Source: Streptomyces actuosus
Lineage (GTDB): Bacteria; Actinomycetota; Actinomycetes; Streptomycetales; Streptomycetaceae
Length of the DNA: 54,199 bases
NCBI RefSeq assembly: GCF_016921115.1
Contig: NZ_JAFFZS010000044.1
Span: forward strand, 1-54,199
Direction of reading: 5' to 3'
The notes under the pieces were generated by a model. That model was not told the DNA's origin. It searched no databases and saw only the letters and a program-made list of their open reading frames with translations. The position numbers were made by a program, and so were the translations under genes. Positions 8,056 through 15,909 of this stretch are shown piece after piece. Position 1 is the stretch's first letter; each line of letters starts with the position of its first letter.

Positions 8056-9281
8056 CCCACACGACCGTCACGCCCACGACCCACGCCACCGTGACCGACG
8101 CGGCCGGGGACCAGCGGGTCCGGACCCGGCTCGGCCACATCCCCGCCCAGCATCCGGCGCTCGCCCAGACCGACATCGTTCCCATGTCCCTGCGCCTGGT
8201 GCACTTCGTGATGCCGGGCGGCGTAGCCGACCCGGCCGCGCCGAGCGGCGGCAACGCCTACGACCGCCGGATCTGCCTCGACCTGCCCGGCTTCGGCTGG
8301 CGGGTCGCGCAGCACCTGGTGCACGGCGACTGGCCGGACCCCGGCCCGGCCGCCCGTGCCGAACTCGGCCGGGTCCTCGGCGCATTGCCGGACGGCGCGG
8401 TCGTCCTGCTGGACGGACTGGTCGCCTGCGGGGTGCCCGAGGTCGTCGTGCCCGAGGCGGAGCGGCTGCGGATCGCCGTCCTCGTGCACCTCCCGCTCGG
8501 CGACGAGACCGGCCTCGCCCCGCAGACCGCGGCCGCACTGGACGCGCGGGAGCGCGAGGTGCTGCGGGCGGTGCCCGCGGTGGTCGCCACCAGCGACTGG
8601 GCCGTCCGCCGCCTCGTCTCCCACCACGGCCTGGCTCCCGAGCGGGTGCACGTCGCCGCCCCCGGCGCCGACATCGCCCCCCTGGCCGCCGGTACCGACG
8701 GCGTCTCCCGCCTGCTGTGCGTCGCCGCGGTCACACCGCGCAAGGGCCAGCACCGCCTGGTGAACGCCCTGGCGGCGGTGACCGACCTGCCGTGGAGCTG
8801 CGTGTGCGTCGGCGGCCTCGACCACGACCCGGAGTACGTCGCCGAGGTGCGCGGTCTCATCGCGTCGCACGGGCTGGAGCACCGCGTCCATCTCGCGGGC
8901 CCGCAGACCGGTGCCGCCCTCGACGCCAACTACGCCACCGCCGACCTGATGGTCCTCGCCTCCTACGCCGAGACCTACGGCATGGCGGTCACCGAGGCCC
9001 TCGCCCGCGGCATCCCGGTGCTGGCCACCGACGTCGGCGGGGTACCGGAGGCGGTCGGCCGCGCGCCCGACGGCGGCGTGCCCGGCATCCTCGTCCCACC
9101 GGAGGACCCCGCCGCCCTCGCCGCCGAACTGCGCGGCTGGTTCGGCGAGGCGGACGTACGCCGTCGCCTGAAGTCCGCCGCCCGTGCCCGGCGCGCCGCG
9201 CTCGGCGGCTGGGCCGCGACCGCACAGAGCCTGGCCGGCGTTCTCGGCCGGCTCCCGGAGGAACCGAGGAGGGCGGCATGA
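8052..9281 (+). CDS. GT4-family glycosyltransferase
   Basis: A protein of about 409 residues from GTG 8052, overlapping the upstream stop (GTGA). ATG 8184 (MSLRLVHFVMPGG) is an alternative start that removes a Thr-rich leader. The C-terminal half is a standard GT-B donor-binding domain: VAAVTPRKGQHRLVNALA, the helix YATADLMVLASYAETYGMAVTEALARGIPVLATDVGGVPE with the E-x7-E pattern, and GILVPPEDPAALA. GT4 enzymes transfer sugars from nucleotide donors with retention. Four-base overlaps with both neighbours show it is co-translated with the PTPS homologue and the methyltransferase. A glycosylated pathway product is therefore likely. Confidence 0.85.
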   Translation: MTHTTVTPTTHATVTDAAGDQRVRTRLGHIPAQHPALAQTDIVPMSLRLVHFVMPGGVADPAAPSGGNAYDRRICLDLPGFGWRVAQHLVHGDWPDPGPAARAELGRVLGALPDGAVVLLDGLVACGVPEVVVPEAERLRIAVLVHLPLGDETGLAPQTAAALDAREREVLRAVPAVVATSDWAVRRLVSHHGLAPERVHVAAPGADIAPLAAGTDGVSRLLCVAAVTPRKGQHRLVNALAAVTDLPWSCVCVGGLDHDPEYVAEVRGLIASHGLEHRVHLAGPQTGAALDANYATADLMVLASYAETYGMAVTEALARGIPVLATDVGGVPEAVGRAPDGGVPGILVPPEDPAALAAELRGWFGEADVRRRLKSAARARRAALGGWAATAQSLAGVLGRLPEEPRRAA

Positions 9282-10285
9282 GCAGGCCGACGACCGTGCC
9301 GGGCGGCGCGCTTCCCGTCCAGCCCGGGCCCGCGCAGGCGGACCCGCAGCCGCGCGGCCACGACGACGTCATCGCCGGGGCCGGGCCCATGGTCCGCCCC
9401 GGGGAGCGGCCCACCGTGCGGCTGCGCGAGGGCGGGAGCACGACCGCCGAGGAAGCACCCCGGTACGCGCCCGAGTGGCTGGAGTTGAGGGAGAGCGCCG
9501 ACGCCGCCGCGCGCGCGGTCGAGCTGCTCGATCCGCTGCGGAACCGGCCCGCCGGCGCGCCGGACGGGAGCGGCGGGCTGGTCGTGCACGACCTGGGCTG
9601 CGGCACCGGCTCCATGGGCCGCTGGCTCGCCCCGCGCCTGGACGGCGCCCAGCACTGGGTCCTCCACGACCGCGACCCCTACCTGCTGCACTTCGCCGCC
9701 GTGGCCTCCCCGCAGGCCGCCGCGGACGGCAGCCGCGTCACCGTCGAGACCCGCCGCGGCGACGTCGCCCGGCTCACCCAGGACGCCCTGGACGGCGCCG
9801 GTCTCGTGACCGCCTCCGCCCTGCTGGACGTCCTCACCCGCGAGGAGGTCGAGACGCTCGCCGCGGCCTGCGCCGGTGCCGGCTGCCCCGCGCTGCTCAC
9901 GCTGTCGGTGGCAGGGCGGGTCGGCCTCGCCCCGGCCGATCCGCTGGACGCGGAGATCACCGCCGCCTTCAACGACCACCAGCGCCGAAGCGGTCTGCTC
10001 GGCCCCGACGCCGTCACCGCCGCCTGCGAGGCCTTCGCCGAGCACGGCGCGCCCGTCCACGTCCGCCCCAGCGCCTGGCGGCTCGGCCCCGGCGACGCCG
10101 CACTGACCGCGCAGTGGCTGCGCGGCTGGGTCGGCGCCGCGGTCGAGCAGCGCCCGCAGCTGCGCGAGCGCGCCGGGACCTACCTGGTGAACCGTCTGGA
10201 ACAGCTGCAAGCAGGCGAGTTGCACGTCACCGTCCACCACAGCGACCTGCTCGCACTGCCGCGCACGGGCGGAGTCGCCCCGTGA
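9278..10285 (+). CDS. Class I SAM-dependent methyltransferase
   Basis: A 335-residue protein from ATG 9278, overlapping the glycosyltransferase stop (ATGA). SAM-binding motif I is VVHDLGCGTGSMGRWLAPRL at about residues 103-122, followed by an acidic strand end (HDRDPY). A first ~70-residue region (Pro/Arg-rich, with APEWLELRESADAAARA) precedes the Rossmann core, and a helical C-terminal domain (RPQLRERAGTYLVNRLEQLQAG) follows. The substrate cannot be read from sequence. Context points to methylation of the glycosylated or pterin-like product made by its neighbours. It overlaps the membrane-protein gene downstream by four bases. Confidence 0.85.
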   Translation: MSRPTTVPGGALPVQPGPAQADPQPRGHDDVIAGAGPMVRPGERPTVRLREGGSTTAEEAPRYAPEWLELRESADAAARAVELLDPLRNRPAGAPDGSGGLVVHDLGCGTGSMGRWLAPRLDGAQHWVLHDRDPYLLHFAAVASPQAAADGSRVTVETRRGDVARLTQDALDGAGLVTASALLDVLTREEVETLAAACAGAGCPALLTLSVAGRVGLAPADPLDAEITAAFNDHQRRSGLLGPDAVTAACEAFAEHGAPVHVRPSAWRLGPGDAALTAQWLRGWVGAAVEQRPQLRERAGTYLVNRLEQLQAGELHVTVHHSDLLALPRTGGVAP

Positions 10286-11457
10286 GTGCGGCACAGGCGC
10301 CGGCACCGGCGCTGCCCGCCACGGAGACCGTGTTCCGCACGCCGCCCCGCGCGGCCGGCACCACCCCGGCACGCCCCGCCCTGCGCCGGCACCTCGGCAC
10401 CGTCGCCGGCGCGGCGCTGCTCGGCATCCTGCTGTGGCGGCTGGGCACCGGCGCGTTCCTGGACGGGCTGCGGCGGATCGACGCACCCGCGTTGCTCGCG
10501 GCGCTCGGCATCGGCGCGGTCACCACCGTGGGAAGCGCCTGGCGCTGGGCCGTGGTCGCCCGCGCGCTGCGCATCCGGCTGCCGCTGGGCATCGCCGTCG
10601 CCGACTACTACCGGGCCCTGTTCCTGAACGCGGCCCTGCCCGGCGGCGTCCTCGGCGACGTGCACCGGGCGGTGCGGCACGGACAGAGCGCCGGTGACCT
10701 CGGCCGGGGCGTCCGGGCGGTGGTGCTGGAGCGCACGGCCGGCCAAGTGGCCCTCGCCGCGGCCGGATCGGCCGTCCTGCTCGTCGTCGACTCCCCGGTC
10801 CGCGCCGAGGTGCGCCATGTGCTCCCGCTCGCCGCCCTGGGGGCGGTCGGCGCGCTGGCCGTGGTGCTCGCCGTGCGGATGAGCCGCATCCCGCACCGCG
10901 CGTCCGCCGCCTCCCGGCGGGCCCGGACCCTGCGGGCGGCGCTGGCCGAGGCACGCCAGGGGCTGCTGTCGCGGCCGAGCGGGCCCCGGGTCGCCGTGTC
11001 CTCCCTCGTCGTCCTCGCCGGGCACGTGGCGACGTTCCTGGTCGCGGCCCGGGTCGCCGGGACCGAGGCCGGGCTGCTGGCGCTGCTGCCGCTCGCGGTC
11101 CTCGCCCTGCTGGCCATGGGCCTGCCGCTCAACATCGGCGGCTTCGGGCCGCGCGAGGGCGTCACCGCCTGGGCGTTCGGCGCGGCGGGGCTCGGCGCGG
11201 GCACCGGACTGGCGACCGCGGTCGTCTACGGGGCGCTCAGTTTCGCGGCCGCGCTGCCGGGCGCGTTCGTCCTCCTCGTCCGCCGGCGGTCGGCCCCGCC
11301 CGGCGGCCGTCAGGAGTGGTCCGGTGCTCCGGGGGCGACGTCGGAGGTGAGCAGGGACAGGTACGTGCCGAAGGAGTCCGCGAGGCTCGCCAGCAGCGCC
11401 TTCCCCTTGTCCGCGGAGCCCAGGGAGGGACGGCCGATGACCCCCGAGTCGGTGTAG
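10282..11457 (+). CDS. Lysylphosphatidylglycerol-synthase-TM/flippase-like (UPF0104) membrane protein
   Basis: A 391-residue protein from GTG 10282 (GTGA overlap). It has about seven to eight hydrophobic helices and family motifs: ALGIGAVTTVGSAWRWAVVARAL, YYRALFLNAALPGGVLGDVHRAVR (the conserved N-x3-PGGxxGD block), VVLERTAGQ, and LPLNIGGFGPREGVTAWAFG. The family includes the membrane half of MprF and glycolipid-linked flippases. As last gene of the operon it could translocate a lipid-linked or glycosylated product. The final ~50 residues are polar, unlike the family, and lie antisense to the converging creatininase-like gene; they probably reflect stop-codon loss. Confidence 0.8.
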   Translation: MSAAQAPAPALPATETVFRTPPRAAGTTPARPALRRHLGTVAGAALLGILLWRLGTGAFLDGLRRIDAPALLAALGIGAVTTVGSAWRWAVVARALRIRLPLGIAVADYYRALFLNAALPGGVLGDVHRAVRHGQSAGDLGRGVRAVVLERTAGQVALAAAGSAVLLVVDSPVRAEVRHVLPLAALGAVGALAVVLAVRMSRIPHRASAASRRARTLRAALAEARQGLLSRPSGPRVAVSSLVVLAGHVATFLVAARVAGTEAGLLALLPLAVLALLAMGLPLNIGGFGPREGVTAWAFGAAGLGAGTGLATAVVYGALSFAAALPGAFVLLVRRRSAPPGGRQEWSGAPGATSEVSRDRYVPKESARLASSAFPLSAEPREGRPMTPESV

Positions 11458-12089
11458 GCGGCCATGCCGAGGGTGAGCAGATGACGGCGGTCGTCCGCGG
11501 TGTGATCGGCGGACTCGTACCCAGGACGGACCCATTCCGGATGAGCGTGCAGCAGGATCGACGTCTCGATCTCCCCCGCGTGCATGTCGGTGAGCAGCGA
11601 CGTGGCCACCCCGGCCCGCTCGCGCGCCGTCTCCCAGTCCTCGGCGGCCGGGAACAGCGCCAGGCTCTCCCCACGGGCGGCGGACTCCTGTACGACATGG
11701 CCCAGCACGTAGTTGCCGCCGTGCCCGTTGACCAGCACCAGCGAACGGACGCCGGAGCGGCGCAGGGAGTCCGCGATGTCGCGGACCACGGCGTGCAGCG
11801 TGACGGAGGAGATGCTGACGGTCCCCGGCCAGGCCGCGTGCTCGTGGGAGCAGGAGACCGTCACCGGAGGAAGGAGGTGCACCGGGTGCGCAGCCGCGAT
11901 CTCCCGCGCGACGGCGCAGGCGACGAGCGTGTCGGTCGCCAGCGGAAGGTACGGGCCGTGCTGCTCGTAGCTGCCGACGGGAAGGACGGCGACCTGTGCT
12001 GAGACGCTCGCCGCCCGTGCCCGTACGTCCTCCGCGGTGTCCGCCGGTACCAGACCGTGCGCCGCCGTGTGCCTGCCCGAACCTTCCAT
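11310..12089 (-). CDS. Creatininase-family amidohydrolase, candidate formylaminopyrimidine deformylase
   Basis: A 259-residue protein. All family metal ligands are present: GSYEQHG (E42, H44), D53 in LATDT, H123 in VNGHGGN and E173 in MHAGEIETS. Family members hydrolyse cyclic or linear amides. One, archaeal ArfB, removes formate from the formylaminopyrimidine made from GTP. This gene is divergent from a GTP cyclohydrolase II whose active site has the residue tied to formylaminopyrimidine production (starts 111 bases apart), so an ArfB-like role is the leading hypothesis. MftE-like peptidase activity is an alternative, but no mycofactocin genes are present. Its 3' end overlaps the converging membrane-protein gene by 148 bases. 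Confidence 0.85.
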   Translation of the reverse strand: MEGSGRHTAAHGLVPADTAEDVRARAASVSAQVAVLPVGSYEQHGPYLPLATDTLVACAVAREIAAAHPVHLLPPVTVSCSHEHAAWPGTVSISSVTLHAVVRDIADSLRRSGVRSLVLVNGHGGNYVLGHVVQESAARGESLALFPAAEDWETARERAGVATSLLTDMHAGEIETSILLHAHPEWVRPGYESADHTADDRRHLLTLGMAAYTDSGVIGRPSLGSADKGKALLASLADSFGTYLSLLTSDVAPGAPDHS

Positions 12090-12200
12090 CGCTTCATGGC
12101 CTTTCGTCTCTGCCCGCTTCGCTCGGCTCGCTCAGTCGGCTCAGTCCGTTCAGCCCGGCCCTTCCGGTCGGACTGCCTGGGAATGCTTAGGAACCAGATC

Positions 12201-12875
12201 ATGACAGAAAACAGCCCCGCGCCCCTCGGCCTGCTCGGTACCAAGCCGCCGGCCCGCACCGGAGTGGAACACGTCGTGACCGCCCCGCTGCCCACGGTGT
12301 ACGGCGAGTTCCGGGCGGTCGGCTACCTGGACCACGACACCGGCGACGAGCAGGTGGCCCTCGTGTACGGCGAGCCGGGTGCGGAGGACGTCCTGACCCG
12401 GCTGCACTCGGAGTGCCTGACCGGCGACGCCTTCGGCTCCCAGCACTGCGAGTGCGGGGACCAGCTGGCCGCCGCGCTGCGCGCCGTGGTCGCCGCGGGC
12501 AGCGGTGTCGTCGTCTACCTCAGAGGGCACGAGGGGCGGGGCATCGGCCTGCTCGCCAAGCTGCGCGCGATGGCCCTGCAGGCGGACGGCCTGGACACCG
12601 TCGAGGCCAACCTCGCCCTGGGACTGCCGGTGGACGCCCGCGACTACGGCGCCGCCGCGGGCATCCTGCGCGACATGGGTGTGCGTTCGGTGCGGCTGAT
12701 GTCCAACAACCCCCGCAAGCGGGAGGCGTTGATACGGCACGGCGTCCGGGTCACCGAGCAGGTGCCGCTGCTGATCCCGCCGTGCGAGAGCAACATCACC
12801 TACCTGCGGACCAAGCGGGAGCGGCTCGACCACCACCTGCCCCACCTGGACGCCGTGGGCCAGCTCAGCCGGTGA
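12201..12875 (+). CDS. ribA: GTP cyclohydrolase II paralogue (RibA-like, Met variant)
   Basis: A 224-residue RibA-type protein; start taken at ATG 12201 (MTENSP), with ATG 12183 also possible. Zinc ligands C72, C83 and C85 sit in SECLTGDAFGSQHCECGDQL with the normal 11/2 spacing. The catalytic block RGHEGRGIGLLAKLRAMALQ is intact except that the usual Tyr of K-[IL]-R-A-Y-A-L-Q is Met (residue 124). From memory, the S. coelicolor paralogue SCO6655 has Met at this site and gives the formylated pyrimidine instead of the deformylated riboflavin precursor, and a Tyr/Met exchange accounts for it. There is no fused DHBP synthase and no other riboflavin gene nearby, so this is a pathway-specific copy, not primary RibA. 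Confidence 0.9.
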   Translation: MTENSPAPLGLLGTKPPARTGVEHVVTAPLPTVYGEFRAVGYLDHDTGDEQVALVYGEPGAEDVLTRLHSECLTGDAFGSQHCECGDQLAAALRAVVAAGSGVVVYLRGHEGRGIGLLAKLRAMALQADGLDTVEANLALGLPVDARDYGAAAGILRDMGVRSVRLMSNNPRKREALIRHGVRVTEQVPLLIPPCESNITYLRTKRERLDHHLPHLDAVGQLSR

Positions 12876-14121
12876 CCGCTTCGTTCACGAGCCGCTTCAG
12901 CTCGGGGAAGAGGCGAAGCGAACGGCGGGGCTGTACCTGCGTCATGAACTGCACGGTCAGGTCGCGGGTCGGGTCGACCCAGAACGTGGTGGTGGCGACA
13001 CCGCTCCAGCCGTAGGTGCCGAGCCCCGCCGGGGCGAGGGCGCGCCGCGGGTCGACCACGACCGACACACCGAGGCCGAAGCCGACGCCGTCGTTGCCGG
13101 GTTCGTCATGAGCGGGGCGGCTGCCGAAGGCGCGCAGGTCGACCCCGCCCGGCAGGTGGTTGCGGGCCATCAGGTCGACGGTCCGCGGCTTCAGCAGCCG
13201 GGTGCCGTCGAGTTCGCCGCGGCGGCGCAGCAGCTCCATGAAGCGGTGCACGTCGTGCGCGCTCGCCACCAGGCCGCCGCTGCCCGACAGGAACCGGGGC
13301 CGGCCGTGCAGCGGCAGCCCGGGGATCGGCGTGAGGCAGCCGTCGTCGGTGTCGCCGTACAGCTCCGCGAGTCGGCCGGCCTGCTCGGGGCCGACCTGGA
13401 AGCCGGCGTCCGTCATGCCGAGCGGGCGGAGGATCCGCTCGGCGAAGAACACGTCGAGGGGCTGCCCGGACACCACCTCCACGATCCGGCCCAGGACGTT
13501 GGAGGCGACCGAGTAGTTCCACTGCGTACCCGGGTCGAACTGGAGCGGGAGCCGCGCGTACACCTCGATCGTCTCCGCCAGGTCCGCGCCGGGCGGCACC
13601 GAGGACTGGAGGCCCGCCGCGCGGTAGAGGGCGTCCACCGGGTGGGTGTGGTAGAAGGCGAACGTCAGGCCCGCGGTGTGGGTCATGAGATGCCGCACCA
13701 GGATCGGTCCGGCTGCCGGGCGTGTGACGACGCCCCCGCCGTCCCCCTCCCCGGCCCCGGGGGCGTCATGGCCGCTCACGTACACCCGCGGCTGAGCGAA
13801 GGCCGGCAGATGGCGTTCGACCGGGTCGTCCAGCGACAGCCGGCCCTCCTCCACCAGCAGCAGTGCCGCGACGGCGGTGACCGGCTTCGTCATGGAGTAG
13901 ATCCGCCACAGCGTGTCCGGCGTGACGGGAAGCCCGGCCGCGACGTCGCGGCGGCCGTACGCGGTGAGGTGGGCGACGCGTCCGCCGCGGGCCACCGACA
14001 CCAGGAAGCCCGGCAGCCGGCCCTCGTCGACGCGGTGCGCGAAGTACCGGTCGAGGCGGCCGAGCGCCTTCGCGTCCAGTCCGACCTCGGCCGGATCCGC
14101 CTCTTGCCGCAGCAGTGCCAT
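12865..14121 (-). CDS. Class C beta-lactamase-fold serine hydrolase
   Basis: A 418-residue cytoplasmic-looking protein from ATG 14121; no signal peptide is evident. The nucleophile motif SMTK is at residues 76-79 (WRIYSMTKPVTA). The tyrosine motif appears as WNYSVASNVLG, and GTYGWSGVATTTFWVDP near the C-terminus replaces the KTG loop. This matches EstB-like esterases and D-aminopeptidase-like proteins more than true lactamases. A Gly/Asp-rich insertion (AGEGDGGG) lies at about residue 120. Its 3' end overlaps the ribA-like gene by 11 bases in convergent orientation. The substrate is unknown. Confidence 0.85.
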   Translation of the reverse strand: MALLRQEADPAEVGLDAKALGRLDRYFAHRVDEGRLPGFLVSVARGGRVAHLTAYGRRDVAAGLPVTPDTLWRIYSMTKPVTAVAALLLVEEGRLSLDDPVERHLPAFAQPRVYVSGHDAPGAGEGDGGGVVTRPAAGPILVRHLMTHTAGLTFAFYHTHPVDALYRAAGLQSSVPPGADLAETIEVYARLPLQFDPGTQWNYSVASNVLGRIVEVVSGQPLDVFFAERILRPLGMTDAGFQVGPEQAGRLAELYGDTDDGCLTPIPGLPLHGRPRFLSGSGGLVASAHDVHRFMELLRRRGELDGTRLLKPRTVDLMARNHLPGGVDLRAFGSRPAHDEPGNDGVGFGLGVSVVVDPRRALAPAGLGTYGWSGVATTTFWVDPTRDLTVQFMTQVQPRRSLRLFPELKRLVNEAVTG

Positions 14122-14335
14122 CGTTCTCCTTCGTCGCGCCGTTCCCGGTGCGGTCCGGCTCACCCCGCCCGACCGCCCCGCGATCTCGATGTCGCGCAGG
14201 AACACCCGCCCGAAACCTCCGCCGGCCGGATTCCGCACCGCCGCCCGGCACCCGGCCGGGCAGCCGGCCGGCCACCACCGCGCCCGCGGCGGAGAGGCCC
14301 GCGAGGACCGGCGGCACGCCCGCCGGTGCCCGGGG

Positions 14336-15799
14336 TCACTGTCGGCTGACCGAGCGGGTCACCCCCGCGAGGACCGTCGTGGCCAGGATCCATCCCGTGA
14401 CGACCAGCACGTACGACAGCGTCTGGTACCAGCCGGCCGGTGCGAAGGCCGCCTCCTGCCCGAAGGAGATCACCGGCAGCAGCAGGTCCAGGGTGTAGAA
14501 GACCGGGTCGAAGGGCGGCGCCTCGTCCGCCTTCAGGGGCAGCGGATGGTGCAGGGCGAAGGTGACGGAACCGATCGCCAGCAGGGACAGCAGCCAGCCG
14601 GCCGCGCGCAGCGGGCGGAATCCGTAGCCGACGGTGACGTCCTGGACGAGGCCCCACAGCCGGCCGTACCAGGGCAGCGTCCTGCGGTGACGGCGCTGCT
14701 TGTCCAGCTGCACCAGCCGCGCCGCGTGGTCGTCGCCGACGCGGCGGTAGGCGGCCGTCAGCTGCTGATAGGCGTGCGGGACGTAGCCGTTGCGGTCCCG
14801 CTCCAGCATGGGCAGGCGCCGCTCGGCCGGCTCGTGCGGGGCGAGGGAGGTGTAGGTGAGGTCGCCGAGCATCACCTCGCCCGGCACCGACTCCGGCTCG
14901 ATCATCAGCCGCTCGATCCGGGCGCGGCGCAGGTTGAGGCTGCCCTCCATCGGCGGGCCCTTGCGCAGCCACAGCTCACCGATCACCGAGCTGCTCGCCC
15001 GCAGCATGGGACCGCCCGGGTTCGACAGGCGGGCGTACGACAGGTCGAGCCGCCCCGCGATGCGCGCGCCGCGCAGCCCCGCCCAGCCGAGCACCTCGGC
15101 GTGGCGCAGCAGCACATGGCCGCCGGTGGAGAGGGTCTCGGCGTCGAACGCGGCACGGCCGGGGTGGTGGAGCCGGGCCTCGTTGAGGTTGACCGTCCCG
15201 GCGATGCCCGCACCGTTGAGTCGCGCCTGCCCCTGGACTCGCAGCCCGGGCGCCCAGAGGTCGGCGCCGATCGCGGCCTGGTTGAGCTGGAGTACGGGAT
15301 CGTCCCCCTCGGGCGCGGACATCTCGGCGCCCTCCAGGTACAGGCTGCCGCTGATCCGGGCCCCGCCGAGCCGTACCGTTCCGGTGCACCGGGTGCGGGT
15401 CAGCCGCAGGACTCCGTCGACGTGCACGGCGTGCGCGACGAGCCCCGGCAGGACGGATTCGCTCAGGTTCAGCTCCCGCATCCGGGCCGCGTAGCAGCGC
15501 GGCGCCTCGGCGAAATGGCAGTGGCGCAGCCGCACCGGATGGCCGACCGTGGCGTACTGCAGGTCGAGCTGCCCGGTGATCCGGGCGCCCGCCAGGTTCA
15601 GTGCCGGTATCTCGCCGTCCTGCCGCGGGCCGTCGAGCAGCAGCGCGCGCAGCACGTGGGCGCGCACGGTCCGCTCCGGTCCCCAGGTCGCTCCGTCGGC
15701 GGGGCGGTCGTCGGGGGACGGGCGGAAGTCGAGGTGGACGCCTGCCGCGAAGGCCTCGCGCACCCGCAGCTCGGCCGGGGTCAGATCACCGATCTCCAT
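14336..15799 (-). CDS. Membrane protein with pentapeptide-like repeats (often annotated membrane-associated oxidoreductase)
   Basis: A 487-residue protein from ATG 15799. Residues about 60-320 are a right-handed helix of short repeats with the pattern A/L-x-L/V-x-x-A-x-I-x-G (LNLAGARITGQLDLQYA, VRLGGARISGSLYLEGA, VNLNEARL, LDLSYARLSNP). The repeats are followed by a charged linker (DKQRRHRRTLPWYGRLWG) and two to three C-terminal transmembrane helices. No cofactor site is visible, so the usual oxidoreductase label is unsupported. It lies immediately downstream of gnd on the same strand but 110 bases separate them, so co-transcription with the pentose-phosphate operon is possible but not shown. 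Confidence 0.7.
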   Translation of the reverse strand: MEIGDLTPAELRVREAFAAGVHLDFRPSPDDRPADGATWGPERTVRAHVLRALLLDGPRQDGEIPALNLAGARITGQLDLQYATVGHPVRLRHCHFAEAPRCYAARMRELNLSESVLPGLVAHAVHVDGVLRLTRTRCTGTVRLGGARISGSLYLEGAEMSAPEGDDPVLQLNQAAIGADLWAPGLRVQGQARLNGAGIAGTVNLNEARLHHPGRAAFDAETLSTGGHVLLRHAEVLGWAGLRGARIAGRLDLSYARLSNPGGPMLRASSSVIGELWLRKGPPMEGSLNLRRARIERLMIEPESVPGEVMLGDLTYTSLAPHEPAERRLPMLERDRNGYVPHAYQQLTAAYRRVGDDHAARLVQLDKQRRHRRTLPWYGRLWGLVQDVTVGYGFRPLRAAGWLLSLLAIGSVTFALHHPLPLKADEAPPFDPVFYTLDLLLPVISFGQEAAFAPAGWYQTLSYVLVVTGWILATTVLAGVTRSVSRQ

Positions 15800-15909
15800 C
15801 GTCGGGACTCTGACCCGGCCGGGCCGTGGGTGTCAACGGGCTTTCGAAGGAGGGATGTTGAAGGGAATCCGGAGGTGGCGGATCGAAGGGACCCGCCACG
15901 GGTCCGGGC

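Noticed and set aside
12090..12200. GCTCAGTCGGCTCAGTCCG-type direct repeats between creatininase-like and ribA-like genes as an operator
   Set aside because: The copies are short and imperfect, without symmetry; they could be chance repeats in a GC-rich leader.
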